Origin: Burkholderia sp. GAS332 | Lineage (GTDB): Bacteria; Pseudomonadota; Gammaproteobacteria; Burkholderiales; Burkholderiaceae | Assembly: GCA_900142905.1 (NCBI GenBank) | Contig: FSRV01000001.1 | Span: 434,001-498,000 of the forward strand | Direction: 5' to 3' | Length of the DNA stretch: 64,000 nt | In this document: one piece after another, positions 41,179 through 51,365 of the stretch | How positions within the stretch are numbered: the first letter of the stretch is position 1 | Layout of the letters: the number at the start of each line of letters is the position of its first letter | Translations under genes and position numbers: made by a program | Notes under the pieces: model-generated | The model's input: only the letters and a program-made list of their open reading frames with translations | Told to the model about the DNA's origin: nothing | Databases searched by the model: none

Positions 41179-42249
41179 ATGACGACACCTCAAGACATCA
41201 TCCGCCGCGACGTGCTCGCGATGACGAGCTATCCGGTTCCGGACGCCACGGGCTACATTAAGCTCGATGCGATGGAAAATCCGTTTCCGCTGCCACCGGT
41301 ACTCGCTGCCCATCTGGGCGAGCATCTGGCCGGCGTCGCGTTGAACCGCTACCCGGCGCCGCGCCCGGAAGCGCTGATCGAGAAGATCAAGCGCGTGATG
41401 GGCGTGCCCGCCGGTTGCGACGTGCTGCTTGGCAACGGCTCGGATGAAATCATCAGCATGGTGTCGGTGGCGTGCGCGAAGCCGGGCGCCAAGGTGCTCG
41501 CGCCGGTGCCGGGTTTCGTGATGTATCAGATGTCGGCGAAGCTGGCGAATCTGGAATTCATCGGCGTGCCGCTGAAGGCGGATTTCACGCTCGACACCGA
41601 AGCGATGCTCGCGGCGATCGCCGAGCATGAACCGGCGATCGTCTATCTGGCCTATCCGAACAACCCGACGGGCACGCTGTACGACGACGCGGACATGGAG
41701 CGCATCATCGCCGCGGCGAGCAAAAGCCTGGTGGTGATCGACGAGGCGTACCAGCCGTTTGCGCAGCAAAGCTGGCTGCCACGCGCCGATGCGTTCGATA
41801 ACGTCGTCGTGATGCGTACCGTGTCCAAGCTCGGTCTGGCCGGCATCCGCCTGGGGTATCTGGTCGGCAAGCCCGCCTGGCTTACCGAATTCGACAAGGT
41901 GCGCCCGCCCTACAACACCAACGTGCTGACGCAAGCCGCCGCCGATTTCCTGCTCGACCACGTCGACGTGCTCGACACTCAGGCCGCGCAATTGCGCGAA
42001 GAACGCACGAAACTCGCGCAAGCCGTGGCCCAATTGCCGGGCGCCGAAGTGTTCCCGAGCGCCGGCAACTTCCTGCTGGTGCGGGTGCCTGACGCATCCG
42101 TTATGTTCGAAACGCTGCTGGCTGCACGAGTTCTGATCAAAAACGTGAGTAAAATGCATCCATTGCTGGTCAATTGCGTGCGTTTGACCGTCGGTTCGCC
42201 CGAAGAAAACGCCCAGTTGATCGCCGGACTGAAACTCGTGCTGCATTGA
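41179..42249 (+). CDS. hisC: Histidinol-phosphate aminotransferase
   Basis: 356-aa PLP enzyme (fold type I) converting imidazole-acetol phosphate to histidinol phosphate. [46 protein letters not shown] and the PLP lysine K217 in [14 protein letters not shown] identify it. It lies 183 nt after hisD, the longest early gap of the operon, where only weak promoter-like sequence (TTTAAATAACGACAATAG) is seen. Confidence 0.95.
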   Translation: MTTPQDIIRRDVLAMTSYPVPDATGYIKLDAMENPFPLPPVLAAHLGEHLAGVALNRYPAPRPEALIEKIKRVMGVPAGCDVLLGNGSDEIISMVSVACAKPGAKVLAPVPGFVMYQMSAKLANLEFIGVPLKADFTLDTEAMLAAIAEHEPAIVYLAYPNNPTGTLYDDADMERIIAAASKSLVVIDEAYQPFAQQSWLPRADAFDNVVVMRTVSKLGLAGIRLGYLVGKPAWLTEFDKVRPPYNTNVLTQAAADFLLDHVDVLDTQAAQLREERTKLAQAVAQLPGAEVFPSAGNFLLVRVPDASVMFETLLAARVLIKNVSKMHPLLVNCVRLTVGSPEENAQLIAGLKLVLH

Positions 42250-42363
42250 ACGGCGTGCCGAATGGCCGCGTGAGCGCTTTTCCCTACGGCGGGAAGCGCG
42301 CGCGGCCCGCCGTTTTCCCAACCCACATACCTATCGCTTTCTAGCTAGATTCGAGGAATTACC

Positions 42364-42951
42364 ATGCGCCTTGCGGAAGTCGTTCGCAACACCAGCGAAA
42401 CGCAGATCCGTGTGAAGATCAATCTGGACGGCACCGGTCAGCAGAAGCTGGCCACCGGCGTGCCGTTTCTTGATCACATGCTCGACCAGATCGCACGGCA
42501 TGGATTGTTCGATCTCGACATCGAAGCGCATGGCGACTTGCATATCGACGACCATCACACGGTCGAAGACGTCGGCATCACGCTCGGCCAGGCCGTCGCG
42601 AAGGCCATCGGCGATCGCAAGGGCATTCGCCGCTACGGTCATTCCTACGTGCCGCTCGACGAAGCGCTGTCGCGCGTCGTGATCGACTTTTCCGGCCGTC
42701 CGGGCCTCGAATTCCATGTGCCGTTCACGCGTGCGCGCATCGGCACGTTCGACGTCGATCTCTCCATCGAATTTTTCCGCGGCTTCGTGAACCACGCCGG
42801 CGTCACGCTGCATATCGATAACCTGCGCGGCCTGAACGCTCATCATCAGATGGAAACGGTGTTCAAGGCCTTCGGGCGTGCATTGCGTATGGCCGTCGAG
42901 ATGGACGAACGCGCGGCGGGGCAGATTCCGTCGACCAAGGGCAGCCTTTAA
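42364..42951 (+). CDS. hisB: Imidazoleglycerol-phosphate dehydratase
   Basis: 195-aa monofunctional dehydratase (no N-terminal histidinol-phosphatase domain). Paired metal-binding motifs [17 protein letters not shown] [12 protein letters not shown] and [18 protein letters not shown], plus [13 protein letters not shown], are diagnostic. Since the phosphatase domain is missing, histidinol-phosphate must be cleaved by a separate enzyme not present in this window. Confidence 0.95.
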   Translation: MRLAEVVRNTSETQIRVKINLDGTGQQKLATGVPFLDHMLDQIARHGLFDLDIEAHGDLHIDDHHTVEDVGITLGQAVAKAIGDRKGIRRYGHSYVPLDEALSRVVIDFSGRPGLEFHVPFTRARIGTFDVDLSIEFFRGFVNHAGVTLHIDNLRGLNAHHQMETVFKAFGRALRMAVEMDERAAGQIPSTKGSL

Positions 42952-43010
42952 GCGCCCATTTACGAGCCTCGAGACCAGGACCGGCTGCGCTTGCCCGCGC
43001 CCGGTGTGCG

Positions 43011-43631
43011 ATGGACATTCTGAAGTCGTTTATTTCGCTGCTGGCGCTGATCAACCCGGTCGGCGCCATCCCGTTCTTCATGAGCCTGACGGCGCATCAG
43101 AGCGACGTCGAGCGGCGCAAAACCATCCGCATTGCGGCGATTTCGGTGTTTTGCGTGATCGCGGTGACCACGCTGCTCGGCCAGCAGATCATCAGCTTCT
43201 TTGGCATTTCGGTCGGGTCGCTTGAAGTGGGCGGCGGGATCATCATGCTGTTGATGGCGATCAACATGCTGAACGCGCAGATCGGTAACAGCCGTTCGAC
43301 GCCGGAAGAGCGTCATGAGGCCGAGCAGAAGGACAACATCGCGGTCGTGCCGCTGGCGATCCCGCTGCTGACCGGCCCGGGTGCGATCAGTACCACGATT
43401 ATTTATGCGGCCGGCTCGGCGCACTGGTACGACCGGCTCAGCCTGATCGCGATCGGCGCCGTGCTGGCGGCGATCTGTTTTTTTTCGCTGCGCCTCGCTG
43501 AACCGATTGCCCGCTGGGTGGGTCGCACCGGTATCAACATCGGTACGCGGCTCATGGGTTTGATGTTGTCGGCGCTGGCGGTGGAATTCATCGTCGATGG
43601 ATTGAAGGCATTGCTGCCTAACTTGAAATGA
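43011..43631 (+). CDS. MarC family integral membrane protein
   Basis: 206-aa protein with about six transmembrane helices ([64 protein letters not shown]). It belongs to the UPF0056/MarC family, whose function is unsettled. It sits between hisB and hisH and its stop overlaps the hisH start by 4 nt, so it is translated as part of the his operon without being a histidine enzyme. Confidence 0.9.
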   Translation: MDILKSFISLLALINPVGAIPFFMSLTAHQSDVERRKTIRIAAISVFCVIAVTTLLGQQIISFFGISVGSLEVGGGIIMLLMAINMLNAQIGNSRSTPEERHEAEQKDNIAVVPLAIPLLTGPGAISTTIIYAAGSAHWYDRLSLIAIGAVLAAICFFSLRLAEPIARWVGRTGINIGTRLMGLMLSALAVEFIVDGLKALLPNLK

Positions 43632-44269
43632 AAACTTCGATAGCGATTGTGGATTACGGAATGGGCAACCTGCGCTCGGTTGCCCAGGCGCTACGCAAAG
43701 CCGCGCCGGAAGCGGAGGTGGTGATCGTCGACCAGCCCGAAGCGATCCGCTCGGCTGATCGCGTGGTGCTGCCCGGCCAGGGCGCCATGCCCGACTGCAT
43801 GCGCAGTCTGGCCGAATCCGGCCTGCAGGAAGCGGTCATTGAAGCCTCGCGCAACAAGCCGCTGATGGGCGTGTGCGTCGGCGAGCAGATGCTGTTCGAC
43901 TGGAGCGCCGAGGGCGATACACCTGGCCTCGGCCTGTTGCCCGGCAAGGTGCTGCGCTTCGACCTGGAAGGTCAGGTGCAGGACGACGGCTCGCGCTTCA
44001 AGGTGCCACAGATGGGCTGGAACCGCGTACGTCAGGCTCAGCCCCATCCGTTGTGGGACGGCGTCGCGGATAACGCGTTCTTCTACTTCGTGCACAGCTA
44101 TTACGTCGTGCCGGACAACGCCGCCCATACGTCGGGCGAAACGGTGTACGGTGTGCCCTTTACCTCGGCGGTGGCGCGGGATAATATCTTCGCGACCCAA
44201 TTCCATCCGGAAAAGAGCGCCGAAGCGGGGCTGCGCGTGTATCGCAACTTCGTGCACTGGAACCCGTGA
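43628..44269 (+). CDS. hisH: Imidazole glycerol phosphate synthase, glutaminase subunit
   Basis: 213-aa class I glutamine amidotransferase supplying ammonia to HisF. The nucleophile is Cys83 in [12 protein letters not shown], with His and Glu of the triad in [19 protein letters not shown] at the N-terminus is typical of HisH. It is coupled to marC by an ATGA overlap. Confidence 0.96.
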   Translation: MKTSIAIVDYGMGNLRSVAQALRKAAPEAEVVIVDQPEAIRSADRVVLPGQGAMPDCMRSLAESGLQEAVIEASRNKPLMGVCVGEQMLFDWSAEGDTPGLGLLPGKVLRFDLEGQVQDDGSRFKVPQMGWNRVRQAQPHPLWDGVADNAFFYFVHSYYVVPDNAAHTSGETVYGVPFTSAVARDNIFATQFHPEKSAEAGLRVYRNFVHWNP

Positions 44270-44483
44270 GCGCCTTTCTTCATCCTGTTGCCCTGCGCCG
44301 TTCCGCCACAAGCGGAGCGTCGGCCGTGCGCCACAACCGCAGCAAGACGATTTCGCTCCAAACCGGCGCTCCGCAAGGGCGTCGAAAGAGTTGTACTAAA
44401 CTAGCGAAACGGCGTTGTGGCGGGCTGGCTTGTCAGCCGCTGCCGCCGACCTTCAACCCCCTCCCAGACAACACCCGATTGCT

Positions 44484-45236
44484 ATGCTGCTGATTCCCGC
44501 CATCGACCTGAAAGATGGTCACTGTGTACGCCTCAAACAGGGCGATATGGACCAGGCGACGATATTTTCCGAGGAACCGGCGGCGATGGCCCGGCATTGG
44601 GTCGATCGCGGCGCCCGCCGTCTGCACCTCGTCGACCTGAATGGCGCGTTCGCCGGCAAGCCGAAAAATGAAGACGCGATTCGCGCGATCATCGAGGAAG
44701 TAGGGGGCGAGATTCCCGTCCAGCTGGGCGGCGGCATCCGTGACCTGAACACCATCGAGCGCTATCTGGACGACGGTTTGTCGTACGTCATCATCGGCAC
44801 GGCTGCGGTGAAGAATCCGGGCTTTCTGCAGGATGCGTGCACGGCCTTCGGCGGCCATATCATCGTCGGTCTGGATGCGAAAGACGGCAAGGTTGCCACC
44901 GACGGCTGGAGCAAGTTGACCGGCCATGAAGTGGCGGATCTCGCGCGCAAGTTCGAGGACTACGGCTGCGAGTCGATCATCTACACGGACATCGGCCGCG
45001 ACGGCATGCTGCAGGGCATCAACATCGAAGCGACGGTGCGTCTCGCGCGCGCGGTGAAGATTCCGGTGATCGCGAGCGGCGGTCTGTCGAACCTTGCGGA
45101 TATCGAGTCGCTGTGCGAAGTCGAGGACGAAGGCATCGAAGGCGTGATCTGCGGCCGGGCAATCTACTCGGGCGATCTGGACTTCACGGCGGCCCAGACC
45201 CTCGCGGACCGGCTGCGCGAATCGGACGACGCGTAA
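44484..45236 (+). CDS. hisA: ProFAR isomerase
   Basis: 250-aa (beta/alpha)8 enzyme isomerising ProFAR to [24 protein letters not shown] carries the N-terminal catalytic Asp; [29 protein letters not shown] and [13 protein letters not shown] are phosphate-binding motifs. ATG 44484 is the family start; the frame extends upstream without similarity. The 214-nt gap from hisH contains no gene. Confidence 0.95.
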   Translation: MLLIPAIDLKDGHCVRLKQGDMDQATIFSEEPAAMARHWVDRGARRLHLVDLNGAFAGKPKNEDAIRAIIEEVGGEIPVQLGGGIRDLNTIERYLDDGLSYVIIGTAAVKNPGFLQDACTAFGGHIIVGLDAKDGKVATDGWSKLTGHEVADLARKFEDYGCESIIYTDIGRDGMLQGINIEATVRLARAVKIPVIASGGLSNLADIESLCEVEDEGIEGVICGRAIYSGDLDFTAAQTLADRLRESDDA

Positions 45237-45321
45237 GGTTCACCGCGTGAAGCGTCGCGATCGACCTGGAATCGACGTAGTAGTGGACTTAAAAGCGGAC
45301 GCAACGGCGCGTCCCTGAAGC

Positions 45322-45368
45322 GCGTCAAGCCGCAGGTGTTTCTGTTCGACACCCTTGCGGCCTGACGC
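45322..45368 (+). other. Long hairpin in the hisA-hisF gap
   Basis: GCGTCA-A-GCCGCA-GGTGT (45322-45339) pairs with ACACC-CT-TGCGGC-C-TGACGC (45349-45368): 17 base pairs interrupted by one mismatch and a 2-nt bulge. The hairpin is 82 nt before hisF, in a 214-nt gap with no gene. No T-run follows; RNA processing or translational control is possible. Confidence 0.6.
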
Positions 45369-45450
45369 GGCTGGCCGCGCCGGCACTGTGCCGCTCGTTG
45401 AAGGTTTATGCGAGCGGCCTCATCAGCGGTATTGGCAGAATTGCAAGATC

Positions 45451-46224
45451 ATGGCTCTAGCTAAACGCATCATCCCCTGTCTCGACGTCACGGCTGGACG
45501 CGTGGTCAAGGGCGTCAACTTCGTCGAACTGCGCGACGCCGGCGACCCGGTAGAAATCGCGCGCCGCTACGACGATCAGGGCGCCGACGAACTGACCTTC
45601 CTCGACATCACGGCCACCTCCGATCAGCGCGATCTGATCCTGCCGATCATCGAAGCGGTCGCCTCCCAGGTGTTCATTCCGTTGACGGTCGGCGGCGGCG
45701 TGCGCGCGGTCGAAGACGTGCGGCGCCTGCTGAACGCGGGCGCGGACAAGATCAGCATGAACTCGTCGGCGGTCGCGAATCCGCAACTCGTGCGCGACGC
45801 GACGGACAAGTACGGCTCGCAATGCATCGTCGTCGCCATCGACGCGAAGCGCGTCTCCGCCGACGGCGAACCGCCGCGCTGGGAAGTCTTCACGCATGGC
45901 GGCCGCAAGGCCACCGGCCTGGAAGCCGTCGAATGGGCGCGCAAGATGGCCGAACTGGGTGCGGGTGAAATCCTGCTGACCAGCATGGACCGTGACGGCA
46001 CCAAGAGCGGCTTCGATCTCGCGCTCACGCGGGCAGTGTCCGATGCGGTATCAATTCCAGTGATCGCCTCGGGCGGTGTCGGCTCGCTGCAGCATCTGGC
46101 CGACGGCATCAAGAGCGGCCACGCGGACGCGGTGCTGGCCGCCAGCATCTTCCACTACGGCGAACATACCGTGGGCGAGGCCAAGCGCTTCATGGCCGAT
46201 CAAGGCATTTCGGTGAGGTTGTGA
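45451..46224 (+). CDS. hisF: Imidazole glycerol phosphate synthase, cyclase subunit
   Basis: 257-aa TIM barrel paired with His[50 protein letters not shown] and [16 protein letters not shown] show the half-barrel duplication shared with HisA and the catalytic aspartates. ATG 45451 (MALAKRII) is the normal start. Confidence 0.96.
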   Translation: MALAKRIIPCLDVTAGRVVKGVNFVELRDAGDPVEIARRYDDQGADELTFLDITATSDQRDLILPIIEAVASQVFIPLTVGGGVRAVEDVRRLLNAGADKISMNSSAVANPQLVRDATDKYGSQCIVVAIDAKRVSADGEPPRWEVFTHGGRKATGLEAVEWARKMAELGAGEILLTSMDRDGTKSGFDLALTRAVSDAVSIPVIASGGVGSLQHLADGIKSGHADAVLAASIFHYGEHTVGEAKRFMADQGISVRL

Positions 46225-46225
46225 C

Positions 46226-46636
46226 GTGGTGAATCCCTCGGCAGCAGAGTGGCTCGACAAGGTCAGGTGGGACGCGAACGGCCTCGTGCCGGTGATCGCG
46301 CAGGAAGCGTCGACCAACGACGTGCTGATGTTCGCGTGGATGAACCGCGACGCATTGGCGAAAACCATTGAAACCGGCCGCGCGGTGTATTTCTCACGCT
46401 CGCGCCAGCGCTTGTGGTTCAAGGGCGAAGAGTCCGGCCACGTGCAGCATGTGCATGAAGTGCGGCTCGATTGCGACGAAGACGTCGTGCTGCTGAAGGT
46501 CGAGCAGGTGTCGGGCATCGCGTGTCACACCGGCCGCCACTCGTGCTTTTTCCAGAAATTCGAAGGCACGGTTGACGATGGCGGCTGGGTCGCCGTCGAT
46601 CCCGTGCTGAAAGATCCCGAACACATCTACAAATGA
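46226..46636 (+). CDS. hisI: Phosphoribosyl-AMP cyclohydrolase
   Basis: 136-aa zinc enzyme opening the adenine ring of [39 protein letters not shown] and HTGRHSCFF (metal-binding Cys/His) are diagnostic. GTG 46226 or the next codon GTG 46229 may start it, directly after the hisF stop. It is separate from hisE, unlike the fused enterobacterial HisIE. Confidence 0.95.
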   Translation: MVNPSAAEWLDKVRWDANGLVPVIAQEASTNDVLMFAWMNRDALAKTIETGRAVYFSRSRQRLWFKGEESGHVQHVHEVRLDCDEDVVLLKVEQVSGIACHTGRHSCFFQKFEGTVDDGGWVAVDPVLKDPEHIYK

Positions 46637-47025
46637 CGCAATCCACGCACTCCACGGAACCCGCTTCGTCCACCAAGGACACGCTGCTGCGCCTCGCGGC
46701 CATCATCGACGGCCGCAAGGGCGGCGACCCGGACGTCTCGTACGTGTCACGCCTGTTCCACAAAGGCGATGACGCGATTCTCAAGAAGATCGGCGAAGAA
46801 GCCACCGAAGTCGTGTTGGCCGCCAAAGATGCGCGTCACGGCGGCGCGCCGAAGGCGCTGGTCGGCGAAGTGGCGGACCTGTGGTTTCACTGCCTGGTCA
46901 TGCTGTCGCACTTCGACCTGAATCCGGCGGACGTGCTTGCCGAACTCGAGCGCCGGGAAGGCCTGTCGGGCATTGAGGAAAAGGCGCTGCGCAAGAGCCG
47001 CGAGCGGGAGCAGAACGGCGACTGA
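46633..47025 (+). CDS. hisE: Phosphoribosyl-ATP pyrophosphatase
   Basis: 130-aa all-alpha NTP pyrophosphatase (MazG-like) acting on [35 protein letters not shown] and [30 protein letters not shown] fit HisE. It overlaps hisI by 4 nt and is the last his gene of the cluster. Confidence 0.95.
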   Translation: MTQSTHSTEPASSTKDTLLRLAAIIDGRKGGDPDVSYVSRLFHKGDDAILKKIGEEATEVVLAAKDARHGGAPKALVGEVADLWFHCLVMLSHFDLNPADVLAELERREGLSGIEEKALRKSREREQNGD

Positions 47026-47129
47026 TTGTCCGGCTGATGGTCCGGATATGTCCCCGCTCTTGAAGTGGCGAACGCCGGTACCCACATTGCACTGAACGCA
47101 TAGGATCGTATCCTCGGGAGGACGCAAGC

Positions 47130-47525
47130 ATGGAACAGTCGCAAGGAAATTATCCGCCGCCGGTTTACCGCAACGCGATCGAGCCGGAGCGCGAACGCAG
47201 TCTGCGCACGCTCACGCATGTGCTGTACGCGCTGTATGCGGTTCATTGGCTGACGGGCGGCCTGACGATTCTGATCGCGATCATCATCAACTACGTGAAA
47301 CGGCCCGATGTCGTGGGCACGCCTTACGAAGCGCATTTCGAGTGGCAGATCCGCTCGTTCTGGATGGCCTTGGCAGGCTATGCGATTGGCGGCGTCCTGC
47401 TGTTCGTGGTGATCGGTATTCCGGTTCTGTGGGCCGTCAGTATCTGGATGTTGTACCGTATTATCAAAGGCTGGCTGTATCTGTACGATAACAAGCCGTT
47501 TGCGAATCCGCGTGCCTGGTTTTGA
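47130..47525 (+). CDS. DUF4870 family membrane protein
   Basis: 131-aa protein with about three hydrophobic helices (LYALYAVHWLTGGLTILIAIIIN, FWMALAGYAIGGVLLFVVIGIPVLWAVSIWMLYRI). The pattern of EWQIRSFW between the helices and YRIIKGWLYLYDNKPFA at the end is that of small DUF4870/YciB-neighbour membrane proteins. Function unknown. It follows hisE by 104 nt. Confidence 0.8.
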   Translation: MEQSQGNYPPPVYRNAIEPERERSLRTLTHVLYALYAVHWLTGGLTILIAIIINYVKRPDVVGTPYEAHFEWQIRSFWMALAGYAIGGVLLFVVIGIPVLWAVSIWMLYRIIKGWLYLYDNKPFANPRAWF

Positions 47526-47607
47526 GTTGGGCCCGGTTGCGGCCGGGCGGAACGTAACCGGTGCCGCATCACGCTGCGCGCGCTAGCCATACTGAGTCAG
47601 GAATACG

Positions 47608-47973
47608 ATGAGTCACGACCCAAACTGTCTTTTCTGCAAGATCGCCGCCGGCGAGATTCCGTCGACCAAAGTCCATGAAGACGAAGAGTTTGTTGCCTTC
47701 CGCGACATCCGTCCGGCAGCTGAAACGCATGTGCTGGTGATTCCCCGCAAGCACGTCGCCACGCTGTCGAATTGCACCGAAAGCGATGCACCGCTGCTTG
47801 GTAGAATGCTTGTTCTGGTGGCGCGTCTGGCCGACCAGCTGGGCGTGGCGTACAGCGGTGGCGAAACCGGTTTTCGCACGGTCATCAATACTGGGCCGGG
47901 CGGCGGGCAAGAGGTGTATCACCTGCACGCGCACATCCTTGCAGGGCCACGTCCGTGGCACCGAATGGGCTGA
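47608..47973 (+). CDS. HIT family nucleotide hydrolase/transferase
   Basis: 121-aa histidine-triad protein of the HINT branch: CLFCKIAAGEIPSTKVHEDEEFVAFRDI at the N-terminus (with two Cys resembling the zinc-site remnant) and the triad HLHAHILAGP near the C-terminus. HINT enzymes hydrolyse AMP-lysine or other nucleoside phosphoramidates. It precedes tatA by 243 nt, a gap in which no gene is evident. Confidence 0.92.
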   Translation: MSHDPNCLFCKIAAGEIPSTKVHEDEEFVAFRDIRPAAETHVLVIPRKHVATLSNCTESDAPLLGRMLVLVARLADQLGVAYSGGETGFRTVINTGPGGGQEVYHLHAHILAGPRPWHRMG

Positions 47974-48162
47974 CAAATAGTGGCGGGCCCCGAGGCGCGC
48001 GACGAGTTTTGGCCGTCGACCCTAGTACGGCCAGTGTTTTTGCTGCACTGTAACGACGCCGACGTGATCGTCAGGTCACAATGACACACCGATCGCGGGT
48101 TGAATCGGAACAGTCTGCAGTAATGTATAGATGAAGCGTACGCGCTTCGAGTCACGCCGTAA

Positions 48163-48459
<297 letters not shown>

Positions 48460-48498
48460 GCCGCGGCCCAACCGCGTTACTGACGGACACTCCACTTC

Positions 48499-49017
48499 AT
48501 GCTGGACCTCGGTCTAACCAAGATGGCGCTGATCGGCGTCGTCGCGCTAGTCGTACTCGGGCCTGAGCGCCTGCCTCGCGTCGCCCGCACGGCCGGCGCG
48601 CTGTTCGGCCGCGCGCAGCGGTATATCAATGACGTGAAGGCCGAAGTCACCCGCGAAATCGAACTCGACGAATTGCGTCGCATGAAAACCGAGTTCGAAG
48701 CGGCGGCGAGCAACGTCGAAACCTCCGTTCAGGACAATCTGCGCAAGCATGAAACCGAACTGAACGACGCGTGGAATAGCGGCACGTCGGTGTCGCCGAG
48801 CATTGCCGGCGGCGCGCTCGAAGATGTCAGCAATTCGCCGTGGCAGACCAGCACGCCACCGGCAGGCCCCAAACGCAAGAACTGGCGCGTCAAGCAGACG
48901 GCCATGCCCACCTGGTACAAGCGGGCCACCACGCGCCGCACGCGCGTGCAGTCGGGTGCGGCACGCGTGGCACGGCATACGCCGGCCAGCATGCGTCGTC
49001 AGACGCGGTTCTTCTGA
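48499..49017 (+). CDS. tatB: Twin-arginine translocase subunit TatB
   Basis: 172-aa protein: MLDLGLTKMALIGVVALVVLGPERLPRVARTAG is the diagnostic TatB membrane helix and hinge with Glu in GPERLP, followed by a long amphipathic helix and a basic tail rich in Arg/Thr. TatB with TatC recognises twin-arginine signals. Confidence 0.95.
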   Translation: MLDLGLTKMALIGVVALVVLGPERLPRVARTAGALFGRAQRYINDVKAEVTREIELDELRRMKTEFEAAASNVETSVQDNLRKHETELNDAWNSGTSVSPSIAGGALEDVSNSPWQTSTPPAGPKRKNWRVKQTAMPTWYKRATTRRTRVQSGAARVARHTPASMRRQTRFF

Positions 49018-49051
49018 TGATCAGAACGACAATCTCTAACCGAGGGCCGGT

Positions 49052-49831
49052 GTGAGCGACCCCCAGCAAACCCAGGACGAAGGCACTGAAGAGACCTTCA
49101 TTTCCCACCTCGTTGAATTGCGCGACCGTATCATCCGCGCCGGCCTTGCCGTCATCGTGGTGTTTATCGGGCTCGTGTATTGGGCCCCGGACATCTTCCG
49201 GCTGCTGGCGCGGCCCTTGATGCAGAATCTGCCGAAGGACGGCAAGATGATCGTCACCGACGTCACCGGCTCGTTCTTCGTGCCGATGAAGGTGACCATG
49301 ATGGTCGCCTTCGTGATTGCGCTGCCGGTCGTGCTGTACCAGATCTGGGCGTTCGTCGCGCCGGGTCTGTACCAGCATGAGAAGAAGCTGGTCGGGCCGC
49401 TGGTGGGTAGCAGCTACACGCTGTTCCTGTGCGGCATGGCGTTCGCGTACTTCGTGGTGTTTCCGACCATCTTCCGCGTGATGGCGCACTACAACGCGCC
49501 GCTCGGCGCGGAGATGAACACCGATATCGACAACTATCTGAGCTTCGTGCTGACCATGTTCCTCGCGTTCGGGGTGACGTTCGAAGTGCCGATTGTCGTG
49601 GTGTTGCTGGTCCGCATGAACGTGCTGACCATCAAGAAACTCAAGGAAATCCGTCCGTATGTGATCGTGGGCGCGTTCGTGATTTCGGCGGTGGTGACGC
49701 CGCCGGACGTGTTTTCGCAGCTGATTCTGGCGATTCCACTGATCGTGCTGTACGAGGCGGGGATCATTGCGGCGCGGTTGATTGTCGGCAAGCAGAAACC
49801 CGTGGTTGCCGACGACAGGCCGCCGAATTGA
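49052..49831 (+). CDS. tatC: Twin-arginine translocase subunit TatC
   Basis: 259-aa protein with six transmembrane helices. TFISHLVELRDRIIRA near the N-terminus, FVAPGLYQHEKKLVGPLV with the critical Glu and DVFSQLILAIPLIVLYEAGI are TatC hallmarks. Start is GTG 49052. Predicted Tat substrates in this window include the Rieske protein and the lactonase at 56.7 kb. Confidence 0.96.
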   Translation: MSDPQQTQDEGTEETFISHLVELRDRIIRAGLAVIVVFIGLVYWAPDIFRLLARPLMQNLPKDGKMIVTDVTGSFFVPMKVTMMVAFVIALPVVLYQIWAFVAPGLYQHEKKLVGPLVGSSYTLFLCGMAFAYFVVFPTIFRVMAHYNAPLGAEMNTDIDNYLSFVLTMFLAFGVTFEVPIVVVLLVRMNVLTIKKLKEIRPYVIVGAFVISAVVTPPDVFSQLILAIPLIVLYEAGIIAARLIVGKQKPVVADDRPPN

Positions 49832-49893
49832 ACGTAACGCACTTCAAGCGCTAGATCAGTGCTGGCTTGGTGAGCCACAAGGGCCAGACAAAC

Positions 49894-49926
49894 AAAAAGG
49901 GCAGTCCATGAGGGACTGCCCTTTTT
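49894..49926. terminator. Bidirectional terminator between tatC and the DegS-like gene
   Basis: AAAAAGGGCAGTCC (49894-49907) and GGACTGCCCTTTTT (49913-49926) form a perfect 14-bp stem around a 5-nt loop, with A/T tracts on both sides. It serves the tat operon and can serve the convergent protease gene. The rest of 49832-50122 has no gene; short TTTCAACGATCGCC-like repeats occur at 50088-50127. Confidence 0.88.
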
Positions 49927-50122
49927 GTTGTGCTGTGGCGCTGCTGTTTGGCTCGCAGTGTCCGCCGGCCGCCTTGGTCAACGGCACCGCCGCGTGCTCG
50001 GCTGAGGTCGGTGCCCTCGTTGTGCTGCTTGCGGCTTGTGCCCTGTCTCAACTGCCGTCGCGATGCCGCCTGTGGTTGCTATCGCCCTTTCAACGATCAC
50101 CTTTTTTCAACGATCGCCTTTT

Positions 50123-51346
50123 TCAACCGCCGTCATCGTCCTGGTCGCCGCCGCCATTGTCCTCAGCCGGTTGCTTCGGCGGAGGCGGACGCTTACCGAT
50201 GGTCACGTCCAGATCCATCTCGCGGCTCTTGCGCACCAGGTGAACCTTCGCATCCGTGCCCGGCTTGATCTGTGCGATGACATTCAACAGCCGCGTGGTG
50301 TCGGTGATCTCCTGGCCGTTCACGCTCACCAGGATGTCGCCTGGCTTGATGCCCGCCCGGTCGGCCGGCCCGTTCTTCAGCACACCCGCGACGATCGCGC
50401 CCGACTTCTGTTCGAGGCCAAACGATTCGGCGATTTCCGGCGTCACGTCCTGCGGCTCCACACCGATCCAGCCCCGCGTAACCGAGCCGGTCGTGATGAT
50501 GCTCTCCAGCACGCTGCGCGCGGTCGAGACAGGAATGGCAAAGCCGATGCCGAGCGAGCCGCCCGAGCGCGAATAGATGGCGGTATTGATGCCGAGCAGG
50601 TTGCCGTTCACGTCGACCAATGCGCCGCCCGAGTTACCCGGGTTAATGGCCGCGTCGGTCTGAATGAAGTTTTCGAAGGTGTTGATGCCGAGGTGATTGC
50701 GCCCGAGCGCGCTGACAATGCCCATGGTCACCGTCTGGCCGACGCCGAACGGATTGCCGATTGCCAGCACCACGTCGCCCACGCGCGTCTGGTCCATGCG
50801 GCCGAGCGTGATGGTGGGCAGGTTGGTCATGTTGACCTTCAGCACGGCCAGATCGGTCTCAGGATCGACGCCGATCACCTTCGCATTGGTGGTGCGACCA
50901 TCGGCCAGCGCGATTTCGATCTGATCGGCGCCGTCCACGACGTGCTGGTTCGTTAGAATGTAACCTTCCGAACTCACTATCACCCCTGAGCCGAGGTTCG
51001 ACGCGGGTTGCTGCTCCTGCTGCTTGCCTTTGTTCTTGTCGCCGAAGAAGTAGCGGAACAACGGATCTTTCGCGCGCGGATCGGGCGGCAGTGAGCCATC
51101 CTTGCTGGAGAACACATTGACGACCGCGGGCATGGCTTTTTGCGCGGCGTCTGCATAGGACGCCTGTGCAGGGCCTGTGCCGATGCCTGGCGCCACTTCC
51201 CGAAGGGCGACGATCGGTTCGGCGAGTTGCTTGCCGAATTGCCCTTGACGCTGGAGCCACTGCGGTTTGAGGGTCGCAATGATGAACATCAGCGCCAACA
51301 GCACGGTCACCGCTTGGGCAAAGAACAGCCAAAAGCGTCTAAGCAT
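50123..51346 (-). CDS. DegS/DegQ-type (Do family) serine protease
   Basis: 407-aa periplasmic protease anchored by an N-terminal helix (FFAQAVTVLLALMFIIATL). Trypsin-like triad His135 (TNQHVV), Asp165 (ETDLAVLKV) and Ser239 (NPGNSGGAL), followed by one PDZ domain (PADRAGIKPGDILVSVNGQEI). A single PDZ and membrane anchor resemble DegS, the sensor that starts RseA cleavage in the sigma-E response; family members annotated DegQ also occur. The C-terminus is a Pro/Gly/Asp-rich tail. Only 19 bp separate its start from the divergent Nif3-like gene. Confidence 0.92.
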   Translation of the reverse strand: MLRRFWLFFAQAVTVLLALMFIIATLKPQWLQRQGQFGKQLAEPIVALREVAPGIGTGPAQASYADAAQKAMPAVVNVFSSKDGSLPPDPRAKDPLFRYFFGDKNKGKQQEQQPASNLGSGVIVSSEGYILTNQHVVDGADQIEIALADGRTTNAKVIGVDPETDLAVLKVNMTNLPTITLGRMDQTRVGDVVLAIGNPFGVGQTVTMGIVSALGRNHLGINTFENFIQTDAAINPGNSGGALVDVNGNLLGINTAIYSRSGGSLGIGFAIPVSTARSVLESIITTGSVTRGWIGVEPQDVTPEIAESFGLEQKSGAIVAGVLKNGPADRAGIKPGDILVSVNGQEITDTTRLLNVIAQIKPGTDAKVHLVRKSREMDLDVTIGKRPPPPKQPAEDNGGGDQDDDGG

Positions 51347-51365
51347 CTGAAGACTAGAGGTTTAT

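Noticed and set aside
50088-50127. TTTCAACGATCGCC-like repeats near the protease stop codon considered as a CRISPR or direct-repeat array
   Set aside because: Only two and a half imperfect short copies without spacers; best seen as local slippage.
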